Source: Karstenula rhodostoma CBS 690.94
Lineage: Eukaryota > Ascomycota > Dothideomycetes > Pleosporales > Didymosphaeriaceae
Length of the DNA stretch: 64,000 nt
NCBI GenBank assembly: GCA_010093485.1
Contig: MU001492.1
Coordinates: 1,535,122 to 1,599,121 of the forward strand
Direction: 5' to 3'
Part shown: one piece after another, positions 1 through 11,947 of the stretch
How positions within the stretch are numbered: the first letter of the stretch is position 1
Layout of the letters: every line of letters starts with the position of its first letter
The notes under the pieces: generated by a model
What the model saw: the letters and a program-made list of their open reading frames with translations, nothing else
Told to the model about the DNA's origin: nothing
The model's database searches: none
Made by a program: the position numbers and the translations under genes

Positions 1-418
1 TGCCAGTCAGTTCATGCAACAGCCAGGTCATATGATGCATCTTGCAATTGTGAGGTTTTGACGATTACAACACGAAATGTTGCATATGAGACCCAGTATA
101 GGCCGTGGCGACTTGCTCCCAGAATTCAGATTAGTTCCGGTGCCTACGTGTTCTACTTCTCTCCAGCTATATTGCGTTGATCACACGCCCAAACTCTCTC
201 CCACGATATCCTACGCTCAGTGTCCACCCGCAAGCCCATATCCCAGAACATAATTTAGACGGGTCGTATCCTACCCACCCAATTCTGACGTCATGACTCC
301 AGCCATGAAGTCGCCATCAAAATCACCTTCTATTCAAATAAAACCCCTATAAACCTCCACTACAAGGACACACAAAATACCCCAAGGAGAAAAAACACAA
401 ACACCACAAGCCAGAAAA
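1..418. other. Upstream intergenic region
   Basis: No gene is supported here. The last 100 bases before the ATG at 419 are A/C-rich and contain short A-runs, as expected for a fungal 5' untranslated leader. A TATA-like ATAAAACC lies near 338. Anything that begins left of the window cannot be judged. Confidence 0.5.
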
Positions 419-1112
419 ATGTCCACTCAACGCGCCCAGGACCTCATTGACAGTTACGAAATCCGCCCCGACCCCATCGCCCTCACCCAAAACTCCGACC
501 CCTCCAAAAACGCCTCCTCAGGCGTCGACTACGAGCCCCACCCGGAGGACTCGATCCCGCTAGACCCCTCGCGCGAGCGCATCATCCAGGCAATATGCAA
601 CCTCTACTCCGGCAGCGCCAGCGAGACCGACATGCAAGTCTACGCCGAAGAAGCCATCTACGACGACCCGCTAAGTTTCTGCGACACGCGGTATAAGATC
701 GCGGGGCAATGGTATGGTGCGTCACATGTCTCCCTCTCTTTCCTCTTTCCTCTTTCCTCTCTCCTCTCGCCACCCCTCTACTACCATTTTTCTGACTGCA
801 ACGTCCCAGGCATCCCCAAAAATAATGTCCAAATCACAAACCATAAAGACGCAAGTCGTGTCGAGCGGAGAAAACGAAATCATCTTTAAGCTGCAGCAGG
901 AGTACACGCCCAAGCCGATGCCCGTGGGGAACAAGGTCAACTCGCTGGTGACACTGACGCTGGATGCCCAGGGTAAGGTCAAGTACCACAAGGATATGTG
1001 GAATGAGAAGGACTATAGCCACCAGGGGCTGGGGAAGATGATAAAGACGCTGAATGGTGACCATTTGACCAAGATTACGCAACCGCCAGAGAGCTTGGGG
1101 CCGAAGGAGTGA
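419..1112 (+). CDS. NTF2/SnoaL-like fold protein, reading frame interrupted
   Basis: This is a two-exon gene of unknown function. Exon 1 runs from the ATG at 419 to 716 and ends ...KIAGQWY, followed by a good donor GTGCGT. The pyrimidine-rich intron ends at the acceptor CCCAG (809). The downstream coding sequence continues in a second frame to the stop at 1112 (SKSQTIKTQVVSSGENEII ... KDMWNEKDYSHQGLGKM). The pattern (helical N-terminus with YDDPLSFCDTRYKIAGQWYG, then long strands with NSLVTLTLD and KDMWNEKDY) matches fungal SnoaL-like/NTF2-fold proteins of about 200 residues. The natural acceptor at 809 leaves exon 2 out of frame by one base at the run CCCCAAAAA (813-821). Either that run has one A too many, or splicing uses the weaker acceptor at 855, which keeps the frame but loses about 15 residues. 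No catalytic function can be assigned. Confidence 0.7.
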
Positions 1113-1336
1113 AGGGGTACTGTGGGGTTGGTATGCTTCCTTTAGCATGATACGTGATTGAGAAGGCCGTGGAGATAACATGGGAAAAGACACCTACATG
1201 AGCTCATATGCTCAAGAACGCTCCGGGAGAGGATCTCCCTGCTGTCACCAAACATACAAGACCACCCCAGGAGATTCAATAAGAATTGAGAAAACCATAC
1301 GTCTATAATTCAAGCATGTACAGAGTGAACCACCCC

Positions 1337-4301
1337 TCAAGGAACAAACAGCCTCGAGTAAGCCGTGACGTTCGTACGGCAGCATACGCAGGTAGTGTAG
1401 TTCTTAGACGCCAGTCCGACCCTGCAGTCATCACACAGAGACAGACAGCCGCAAGGCCAGACTAGGACAGTGCGAGGACTGACCTGACACACCACACACT
1501 GCGGACCATCGCTGCCCATGCCTTCTGCGCCGCTGTCCCATGAACCAGCATTACTCTTGGCAGCCGCATCTCGTTTTTCGAGCATGAATTCTTCTAACAC
1601 CTGCTCTTCCTCGTCTGGTGACATCGAGACAGGGCCAGCAGTACGGTGACGGGACGACGCTAAGAGCCTGACGTCGTTGCTCTGAAGAACTTTGCGGTAC
1701 TGTGAACGTGTCATCACACCTGGACTCTGCAGGTGCCGTCCCAGCATCCTAGCCTCTTCCCTGTCGTCTTTCGATTGCGGGTCCAGCAGGCGTGACAGCC
1801 GAGAAAGATCGAGCGTATCTGCTTGCATTGGTGTAGGCTCGCGACCATCCCGATAAGTGGTTTGTGTCGGCGTTCGCTGTCCTTCACCCTCCGTATCCGA
1901 CCACTCATCGGCATCCGATGTGGTTGAAAACGAGATGACGCTTGTGGTGTCGTCGTCATCATCAGCAGGCAATGGAACATAATCGCCGCTCGCGTCGACG
2001 TCGCCCCATTTACCGCCGCGTTTCCACCAGTTATAGAGGTGGTTAGATATGTGCTCTTCAGAATCGGCATAGCCTCGCTCATCGGAAGCGTCGGTTCTCT
2101 GCCATCGCTCCCGCGTCAACGTTTCCAAGTCGAACGAGTTGTCTGGCCGTATTCGAGTCCTTCCCCCGGTGATATCGTCCACATCGAGCCACGACTCTCG
2201 TTCCGACTGTGCAGCGCCATGTCGACGTTTAGCTTCTTCATTCAACCGCGTCTCTGAAAGACGGGCCAGCCACCGAGGTCGCCAGGTGATGTGAAGCTTC
2301 TGCATGATGGCGACCAGTAGCCTGGCCTGCACGAACAGCAAAAGCGCCAGAATACCTCTGAGGAAACGGATAGTCTGGATCAATCGATTTTGCCGCTGTT
2401 GGACTCCACTACCCTGATTCCCTTGTCCTAGACCTACAACAGCATCGGGCAAGGACGCATGTGCGTCTTTAGTCTTCCTCTCTTGTGCATATCCGGAACT
2501 CAGTTGAACATTCGCTCCAGCTGCATTATGCGTCCGTTCTCCTGGCCGTCTGCGGCGAGTTGTCGCTTCGTAATACCTCTTCCTTTCTAACCAAGTCGAG
2601 GAGTGCACATTGACACGCATAGCTTCGTTTAAGAAAACCGCCTCGCTTGCGGCGGTTAGGACAGTGAGTCCGACCTTCAAGACAACAGTATAAAAGTCAT
2701 CGCTCCAGCTGACACTCAGCGGTGTTATCGCAGATAGGTGTATGTTAGCATGGAGATTGGCATAGGCTGTCGAAAACCGCTCGCGCCACGTGGCATTGGG
2801 CTGCCCAGGCGGAGGATTCAAGATGGTAATTCCCAGTGCGATTAGGTAGATGACTGTAGAGCGTTAGTGGATTTAGCATGGGCCACGTGTGCGTGCACTG
2901 CATCATGTATCTGGAGAAGACAAGCCAACGTACCGCCACAGCATAGTATGCCAGCAATGATAACAAGATGTGGTATGAAGCTAACCATGCAAACCGTAGG
3001 AAATCTCAAGATACCGACATGACCGCCGGAATCAAAGCCATTGGTAACGAATCGGATCAGACTCCAAGTGAAGGTGGCCATATATGCAGCTCCCCATATG
3101 CCAGTAGTGACGAGTCGAAAACGAGCGCGGCATCCAACAATAGCGAGGAAGTTGCTTGTGAAATGACTGACGCTAGAAATCAATGATATCAATAGGACTT
3201 CTGGGGGAACGTTTGCGAATGCAGATATTTTCAACCGAGCTAGTTTTAGTTTGGTGGAATCAGGAGTGAAGACTGTTTGCGGCTTAAAGAAACGACTCGA
3301 ATCCAGGGCGAACGGTCGAGACACCACTGCTTCTGCCTCTGCGAAGGCCAATGAATGTTCAAAAATAGTCACTAATTGTAACAGCCAAAGGTCAGCCAAA
3401 CACGTCTGTCTGTCTTAGGGTTGGGGTAACCTACTGCCCACCTCAGGGACCGGATGACGTCCCTGAAGAGCACATGCTAACGTCTCGACGAATTGACCGA
3501 ATCCGAGCGAGATGAACAGAGGCCATAATAGTGCCAGAGAGCCAGCTGGCCGTGTCGTATCTGGCGCGAGCGGGAGCATGTTGACTGCCTTGCAAGATTG
3601 CTCCACATCTTCCCAGAAGAGTACAGCTGAACTAGCTCGCCATAGATAGCCACCGTCGCCGGCAAAATCGGTGTCTAGTTGTCGCCCGGCAGGCCCGTAT
3701 TGCATGTCTGTCCAACTCGGATTTGTCTGGCAGCGGATGGCCTGGAGGACATGTTGTATGCGGTATGCGAATAGGAGCAACGGCAGGAGGTAGAGCGCGA
3801 AGCGCAAATGGAGTCGGTCAAACGAGAGGGGCACTCGGCTCGAGGCGTAGAAGTAGGTACGGTTGAGTATGATGGCCTAGCAAGAGGTCAGATATGCTTT
3901 CCTGGCAACACTCGGACAGCCGCGGGGGTCGTTACAGTGGAGAAAGTGGCTATGGCCCACTTGGACGTGATGTAGCTGAAGAACGAGCCAACGTTCTTCA
4001 GCACCTGGAAGAGGTTCATGTCTTCCTGGAATGCCAAGCCTGCGTTCGTAGAGGCCGCGATAGACTCCTGGACAAAACCGGCCGATGCTGTCGCGGTGGT
4101 CGCGTTGGTGAGATTGGCGACGGTGGGTTCGGCGATGATGCTGCCGCCTGACCGAATCTTGCCAAAGACGCTGTCTATGTGCTCGCCGAGTGCACCTGCT
4201 CTAGACAGCAGGCGCGGTACGGCCATAAGTAGGTCCACCGGTGAGGGCAGGAACGAGCTCACGTTTGTGAAAGCCGCTTGCTGCGCCGCTTGCTGTTCCA
4301 T
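1337..4301 (-). CDS. Asi-like multi-pass membrane RING ubiquitin ligase
   Basis: Four exons on the minus strand, 4301-3936, 3876-3435, 3371-2934 and 2853-1337, join in frame to 920 residues. The start (MEQQAAQQAAFTNVSSF) was chosen because the first conserved block (SPVDLLMAVPRLLSRAG) follows at once. About six to eight hydrophobic segments lie in the first 450 residues, for example AIILNRTYFYAS, FALYLLPLLLFAY, LALLWPLFISLGFG and IYLIALGITIL. A long acidic, low-complexity linker comes next. The last 60 residues are a RING-type zinc site: CVVC, WPCGCLSLCDDC, CVCC. Yeast Asi1 and Asi3 have this layout and act as ubiquitin ligases at the inner nuclear membrane, so the same role is inferred. The usual RING histidine position reads Cys (PCGC). 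Intron 2 uses GTAGGT at 3434, branch GCTGACC and acceptor TTAG at 3372. Its 5' end faces the GFA gene across 748 bases. Confidence 0.82.
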
Positions 4302-5049
4302 TGTCCCCGGGCTGCTGCGTCGGACGCGCTTGTATGACAAATCGAGCTCTGAGCGCCCAAAGCTAATCTTGGTGTCTAGCGAACGTGGAGCATGGCTGCC
4401 AGCGGGAAGGCGCAAGCAGTACGGTAAACGGTTGCGCCTGGAGGTGTCTCTGAATCACGATGTCTGGAGGTCGTCGCGTTATCGTCATCCAAGCGGCGGA
4501 GCGGACCAGCGGACGGGGCCGAGGCCCTAATCCGGAATGGCACTACGAGTACTGGGTACCTTCTACCATCGAAGAGGTACCATCTCAACCATGCTCGCGC
4601 ATTATACCTTGGAACATGAGCTGCGCGTCTAAACAAACCCAAAACGTTCAAACGCTTCCGAGCCTTGTTTTTCACTCGGTCTAGCCCACCAAAGATGGAG
4701 AGTGTGTATAGAGGTCCCGCTTGCCCTGCGGCATCTCTCTTTGTCCTCTTCCTTTCCTCATGCGTGAACTACCTTCGTACGCTGTCTGGAGGCGAAGACA
4801 AAACTCATGTATCCGTAACTGCAGTCGCTTGGCTCCCGATCCGTGATTCGTTGTTTCTTCTGCATCGTGACTTTCCGAGTCTACCGATGCATTCTCGTGT
4901 TCCTGCAGCAGGACCCTGGGCCAAACAGCCACACAACCATCGACGTCACCCAAAGGGCGTGCCAAACGATCAGTTGGTTACAAATGTCCGCATGTCTACA
5001 CCCAAACATAAACAAGCAGACCGCGCTCGTACGCTGCACATCGACAAAC
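4302..5049. other. Divergent promoter region between the RING ligase and GFA genes
   Basis: The 748 bases separate two genes that run apart. I see no convincing coding sequence. The open frames here lack start context, conserved motifs and usable splice sites. Core promoters for both genes must lie here, but no specific motif stands out. Confidence 0.4.
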
Positions 5050-5725
5050 ATGACCGAGCGCCCGCGACCCTCAAGCATCGCAGGGGGTTGCCTCTGCGGC
5101 GCCATCCGCTTCACGATCCGCTTTCCCAATGACTCTGACTGGCCTCCTAAAGGCGTACGCGCTGACCTAAATTTCTCGTGAATGAATTGCTGATGTAGTC
5201 CAGAACGGCATCTGCCAATGCACCATGTGTCGCAAGCACTCTGGCTCGCTCCTGCCGCAGAACATATCCTTTCCCGTCGCCAATCTCACTCCCAATATCA
5301 GCTCTCTTCCAACTTACAAAACCTATGCCAGCACGCCGACTACTTCGCGCGGATTCTGCTCGACATGCGGATCACCACTGACCTTCAACGACGATAAAGA
5401 CCGAGATCTTATCGAGATCAACATCGGCGCTTTCGACGAGGAGGTGCTGATCGGAGAGAAGGTGGAAGAAGAGGCATGGGAAGATGGGTACGGCAGACAC
5501 GTGCCGAGGAAGGGCGGCTGGGGGTATGAGTTGGGGCTCCCCAAGTATCACATCTTTGCAGAGAATGAGGTGCAGGGGGTGACAGATGGGTTTGGGGGTG
5601 ACAAGTGGCTGACTGATCGGGAGGGTGGGCAGTCCTTCAAGGGAAAAGCGAGCGAGATGAAGAGGATGTCTGAAGCGGCTCGGGTGATCTCAGGAGGTCG
5701 AACCGAAGGTGAGTCAACTGTGTAA
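5050..5725 (+). CDS. GFA/CENP-V domain zinc protein
   Basis: Exon 1 is 5050-5154 and exon 2 is 5204-5725, separated by a 49-base intron (GTACGC...TCCAG, phase 0). The product has 208 residues. It has the cysteine pattern of the glutathione-dependent formaldehyde-activating (GFA) fold: GGCLCGAIRF at residues 12-21, ICQCTMCRKHSGS just after the splice, and GFCSTCGSPL around residue 85. These motifs bind two zinc ions in the family. Fungal GFA paralogues are numerous and mostly uncharacterised, so the substrate is unknown and formaldehyde metabolism should not be assumed. A strong donor-like GTGAGT at 5710-5715, just before the stop, could mark a further intron with a short terminal exon, but no convincing continuation was found. 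Confidence 0.85.
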
Positions 5726-6461
5726 TCCAGCCAGGGAGAAGGCGAGAGCGCTGGGGGAACCAATCCACCTCGGGCATGTCGGACAAGGCCCACAAACATC
5801 GGGTGTCCGGACGGGATTCGCCATCTGCCATGCTTCAAATGCGTTAGCTGGGAGTTTTTTCTGCAGGACTGATATGACTATTTCTTTCGAATGGTCCGCG
5901 GGTGACGGCGAACGTATAGGCAGAACAGACACAATAAAACCACCAATCATCCAGAGTTGGAGCCCTGAGGACCTGTGCCGTGTATGCTGCATAGAGCATG
6001 TTTAGAGACATTGTTGTCGATAATTCACAGTATAGTTCTGGTATTGCGAGGACGTGAGTCAGTCGTGGGTCCTCGGAAGGGTGGGTCGCGTGTCCGCAGA
6101 CGCAGGATGCACCACGGTAATCAGGCGGTGAGAGATACTGCCAGATGCGCATCAATCTGCACCATCTGATTTGCCAATTGGGCTGCACATCGGGCGCAAG
6201 ATGCGGAGACGAACCCACGAAGGTGCATGGCGCGCACAAAGAAAAGGTGTCCCAGACGGCAGCTTTTTCCCCGCCTCCCACACTGCACAGGCCAGATAGG
6301 GATCCAAGCGAAGTTAGAGCCGATCGCGGCCCCATGCTTTCATCATCGCAGCCAACGAAAGAAAATTGTTCCTTGACTCACTTGCATGCTGCGCGCGTCC
6401 TTCAAATACTCGCGCTGCTCCCCCGACATTTTTTCCTCTCCATACCTACATCCTCACCACC
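5726..6461. promoter_or_regulatory. Homocitrate synthase promoter region
   Basis: The 736 bases upstream of the homocitrate synthase ATG contain no credible gene. The final 60 bases are pyrimidine-rich (CTCCCCCGACATTTTTTCCT and so on), a common feature of strongly expressed fungal genes. The Gcn4/CPC1-type site at 6374 lies within this region. Confidence 0.5.
6374..6380 (+). promoter_or_regulatory. Gcn4/CPC1-type element TGACTCA
   Basis: A perfect palindromic TGACTCA lies 82-88 bases upstream of the homocitrate synthase start codon. Gcn4 in yeast and CPC1/CpcA in filamentous fungi bind this sequence and switch on amino-acid biosynthesis under starvation. Its location before a lysine-pathway gene fits cross-pathway control. 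Binding is inferred from sequence alone. Confidence 0.6.
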
Positions 6462-8003
6462 ATGTGTCCCTCAATCGAAGAGACGCCTACTAATGGCGCC
6501 GCCAACGGCCACACCAACGGCAAGGCCGACGAGTTCACTCCCATTGAGGCGCGCCCCAACCCGGTGCCTCACCACAAGTCGTCACCGTACCAGCCTGTAG
6601 GCGACTTCCTCTCAAACATCAGCCGCTTCAAGATCATCGAGTCGACTCTTCGCGAGGGCGAGCAATTCGCAAAGTGCGTCCCGCTTTGTCCCGGCATGTG
6701 CTCACGAGCTAAATTATCACAGCGCCTACTTTGACCTCGAAGCCAAGATCAAGATCGCCAAGGCCCTCGATGAGTTTGGCGTTGACTGTGAGTGTTCTCC
6801 GAGCAGCGGGCTTCTTTGATGTGTGCATACTGATGTTTATCGCCAGATATCGAATTGACGAGCCCTGCGGCTTCGGAGCAATCGCGCCTCGACTGCGAAG
6901 CCATCTGCAAGCTCGGCCTCAAGGCCAAGATTCTCACGCACGTACGATGCAACATGGAAGATGCCAAGATCGCCGTGCAGACGGGTGTCGATGGTCTCGA
7001 TGTTGTTATCGGCACGTCCAGCTTCCTCCGCGAACACTCCCACGGCAAGGATATGACGTACATCAAGAACGCGGCACTTGAGGTTATCCAGTACGTCAAG
7101 TCGCAGGGCAAGGAGATCCGATTCAGCTCCGAGGACTCCTTCCGATCAGACCTCGTCGATCTGCTGTCACTGTACAGCGCCGTGGACAAGGTTGGCGTCA
7201 ACCGTGTTGGCATTGCGGACACAGTCGGCTGCGCAAGCCCTAGGCAGGTGTACGACCTCGTCCGTACGCTGAGGGGTGTCGTATCTTGCGACATTGAGAC
7301 TCACTTCCACAACGACTCAGGCTGCGCCATCGCGAACGCCTACTGCGCTTTGGAGGCCGGTGCCACGCACATCGACACCTCGGTGCTGGGTATTGGTGAG
7401 CGGAACGGCATCACCCCTCTTGGAGGCTTGATGGCGCGCATGATTGTTGCGGACCGCGACTACGTCATGGGCAAGTATAACATCAAGAAGCTCAAGGAGG
7501 TTGAGGAGCTTGTGGCTGAGATGGTCGAGGTCAACATCCCCTTCAACAACTACATCACTGGCTTCTGTGCATTCACGCACAAGGCTGGTATTCACGCCAA
7601 GGCCATCCTCAACAACCCCTCTACGTACGAGATCATCTCGCCCGCGGATTTCGGCATGTCAAGATACGTGCACTTCGCCAGCAGATTGACGGGCTGGAAC
7701 GCCATCAAGTCTCGCGCTGATCAGCTCGGCTACAACATGACCGACGCGCAGTACAAGGAGGTTACCGCACAGATCAAGCTCATGGCCGACGTCAAGAAGA
7801 TTACGCTCGACGACACGGACGCAATCATTTCCGCGTACCACCACAACATCGTTAATGGCGAGAAGAAGCCACTTCTCGAGGGCCTTTCAGCCGAGGACCA
7901 GGCTAAGATCGACGCCGCCGAACAGAAGCTCGGCACCGTCAAGGAGAAGCGCCAGCTCGATGCTGAAGCAGCGGCCGACGCGCCGCCGGCCAAGAAGAGG
8001 TAG
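6462..8003 (+). CDS. lys20: Homocitrate synthase (lysine biosynthesis, alpha-aminoadipate pathway)
   Basis: Three exons (6462-6673, 6723-6787, 6847-8003) give 477 residues. The enzyme condenses acetyl-CoA with 2-oxoglutarate to homocitrate, the first and feedback-regulated step of fungal lysine synthesis. The barrel signature [10 protein letters not shown] is split by intron 1 ([13 protein letters not shown]). [21 protein letters not shown], the metal-binding ETHFHNDSG and [11 protein letters not shown] follow in the expected order. The C-terminal part continues through [14 protein letters not shown], the flexible lid and regulatory region. The tail ends PPAKKR, a small basic patch compatible with the partly nuclear location reported for yeast homocitrate synthases. 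Introns are 49 and 59 bases with consensus borders. The length fits the family. A CPC1-type site lies in the promoter. Confidence 0.97.
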
Positions 8004-8466
8004 AGAAGGTCCGTTGAGCGGCGTCATCTACCATAGCAGTGATCACATTGGAGTTACGGGTTTCCTATCTATCTTGATCTCATTTTGCATATATCTTCCG
8101 GATCTGGAAAAGTTCGGCTGTCTTGATACCTGGCCTGCCAATGTTCATATGGCGATGGCACGTACCGTAACATAGAAAATGTGCTATTAGTGCGTGGACG
8201 ATAATGAACAAGTTCACCAACCTTTTCTTGATGCTGAATGCTTTGTTAGGAGTTGCGTGTAGTTCGTAACTCACAATCCTTCGGCATTCACCAGACAGGG
8301 AAGTGTCCGATCACGACTCCGAGTTCGCCAAGCGGCTACCAGGGTCTCGAAGCTGCAGGGGTCGCGGTCTAGCGCTTTGTTTTCACCGATTTATTGCCCC
8401 TCTCCACCGCTTCCTCCGCACTTTGACGCCGCCCTCTTGATATCCTACTCCTCCAGATCATATAAA
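8004..8466. other. Intergenic region between homocitrate synthase and IPP isomerase
   Basis: The 463 bases lie between two plus-strand genes and hold the 3' end of the first and the promoter of the second. A TATAAA-like string (TATAAAATGA) abuts the downstream ATG at 8467, so it is more likely leader than TATA box. No gene is seen. Confidence 0.4.
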
Positions 8467-9422
<956 letters not shown>

Positions 9423-11093
9423 ATTTCATAGATATCCAACACGTTTTCGGAACTACGACGATGATGCCTTCAACATAGCGGTGGGGAGAGAAGCAGAGGG
9501 GGTTGAGAGCTAGCAAGTGGGGAGGGTTTTTGATTGGATTGGAGAGACGCGGCTCTCGGTATGCGGAATGGAGGCATCCGGGCAGATAAGATACCACTCG
9601 GCGAATTGAATGCATACCAAGGTCAAGTGACCATTCCCCACGCATGACTTGCCTTGCATCGTGAGACTTCCTTCGCTCCTCTCGCCATGGGCGCTTTAGC
9701 CACACGATGTACCGCCTTAGCTACTCGTCTGCATTCCATGCATGTTTTTGAAGACCGTAAGTGTACGCGTAAATACCTATCTTGAGACAATCTTCGGTGC
9801 GGGACCGTCCCGAAGCCATTAGCAAATGAAGGCCCAGATACGAGTAGACGCAGCGATCAGAGGCGCTCTAACTCAGTGTGGCAGGTACAGCCGGACGCTG
9901 GCGAACTGTTCCCGACACCCCACACTCGGTTCCGACCAACGACATGGCTCAGCTGCGCTCTGTGAGCTTCACTTTTTGTTGGTTACGGACTTTGTTGTCC
10001 GTTTCCCTGCTTGACTTACAGCATAATCCTTCCTACTCTCACGTCATGGTTAGAGATCAGCAAGCAGAATGCTCGTTCACGACGCTGGTAGACGAGGCTG
10101 ACTGCGATGAACGCCAGGTGATGCCGGCAACATGAAGCAAACTAGGTAAGCATCACGACGGGCTACTCGGCACCTTAACGATAGGGCCAGCCTTAGTCTG
10201 CTCCGGGATTATCGGTCACGTTGCATGGATTTGAAGCGGAGTATATCAAGTGACATGGCCCAGTACATTCTCGCAAGCTTCAGAACCCCCTCTGGTACGA
10301 CTCTGTGCAGCTTTATCGTCACAGCCAAGGCTACTCCGCCAACCAGCTCTGCCTTTCCTCCACCCCCACGACGCACGAGCTTTCCGCTGCAGCTGGTCTT
10401 ACCCAACAATCCTTCGCCGTCCGCTATCCGGTGGCCGGGATCCAACCAAGTCAGATACAAAGGACGTCCACTGGTCCAGCGACAAGCCTCACCGTCTGGA
10501 ATCAGCAAGCGCCGATAGTTCCGCAGCCATACATATACGTCCACAACTACTTCCCCGCTCACAGTCGCACATTACGACAAGTGCAGCATACGCATACATC
10601 AAGCAAGTAGCTTGAACGCCTCATCCGATCCCACACTCTCCCACTCAAGGGCAGCTTAACCAGCTTCACCCTATTGATGTCGGTTGACGTCCGCCAAGCT
10701 TGCACCTCCCTACGGTTTCCCGCTCGCGTCGAAACCGTTTCAAGATCGCAGCTCTCCAAAGTTCATACAGGAGATAGTACTCGTCCCGCTGAAACGTAAA
10801 TTGCATTCGTCAAAAGGTATACTATGGGCAGGCAATCGATGGCTTCGGGCCTTGCTTCATCATGCTGCCACACCGACCACGTCCAAACTAATTGCATCCC
10901 AGCAGCGTGCTTTGAATCGCAGGTCTTGATCTAGCATCACCCGGTTCGAGTGACTTTCCACCCATCCCACTCCGAGCCCAGATTCGTCTGGCCACCACAC
11001 CTTCACGCTGGCGTATACAACAAATCTACCTATCATCAAGAGAAGCGGCAGATCCCACTTGAATACTAGTAGAAACCACGAGAATCCGCAATC
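9423..11093. other. 1.7-kb intergenic region, no supported gene
   Basis: Several open frames of 60-120 codons exist, on both strands around 10209-10615. They overlap one another, are rich in Pro/Ser/Arg and show no motif or splice structure. The region upstream of 11094 should contain the promoter of the GNAT gene. I see no RNA gene or repeat. Confidence 0.4.
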
Positions 11094-11947
11094 ATGGCGG
11101 CTACCGTCAGCTCTCTTCGCGTCGATTTCGAGCCCAAGGATTCATCGCTGAATTCTGCTAACATTAACATCTCTGCTGCCCCTCTGAACCTCCTGAAGCT
11201 ATTCAACTTGCGGCCGACTGCTATGCCTATCCCTCCCTTGCCGGAGGGCGTTCGTGTGGTCACGACTGCAGAGTATAAGCAAGCGGCCGCGTGCTTGGCC
11301 GAGGCGTTTGCAGAAGACGAAGTAGTCCGCTACCCCGTCGATACGCCCGACCGTCCGCACTGGACGGCGCAGGAGAAGTGGGACCTGCACGTGGAGATTC
11401 TTGAGTACGTGACGTATGCTCACATCCTCAAGGGACTCGTCACTACAGTCGGGGACTTTGAGGCCGTCGCCCTATGGTATGTCGCCTTTAGCCTCGTGTT
11501 CACATTATCGCTTACAACTGCAGGATGCCGCCCGGCACGAACATGGACGACTACCTCACCATATTCAAGTCCGGCATGTGGCGCCTCAACTACCGTCTCT
11601 CCGCCGAAGGCAAGCGCCGCTTTTACAACGAGTTTCTGCCCCTTCTGCACGACACCAAGCATTGGACGCTCGGCGCCCGCGACGCCGACAGCTGGTACCT
11701 CGTATACATTGGGACCAGCCTGCGCGGCCGCGGTAAGGGCAACGCGAGCAAGCTGATACGGCACGTGACGAGCCAGGCTGATAAGGACGGCGTGCCTGTG
11801 TATCTGGAGAGCAGCAACGAGAAAAACCCACCAATCTATAGGCGCTTTGGTTTTGAGACGGTGCGTACGGTGTATCTGCATCGCGCGGAGAAGAATGTGG
11901 AGTTGGATATCATGGTGAGGGAGCCGGTGAGGGGAGAGAAGAAGTGA
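11094..11947 (+). CDS. GNAT-family N-acetyltransferase
   Basis: Exons 11094-11476 and 11524-11947 are joined through a 47-base intron (GTATGT...TGCAG), giving 268 residues. The C-terminal half has the GNAT core. SWYLVYIGTSLRGRGKGNAS contains the acetyl-CoA pyrophosphate loop R-G-R-G-K-G around residue 195. VYLESSNEKNPPIYRRFGFE is the typical strand, helix and RFGFE end motif. The N-terminal portion has EYKQAAACLAEAFAEDEVVRYP, as in fungal acetyltransferases of this subgroup. An in-frame Met at 11223 (MPIPPLPEGVRVV) could be the true start, because the 43 residues before it are poorly conserved in character. The acceptor substrate cannot be predicted. Confidence 0.88.

Noticed and set aside
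10209..10615. Overlapping frames of about 100 codons on both strands
   Set aside because: They are mutual shadows with Pro/Ser/Arg-rich low complexity and no conserved motif.
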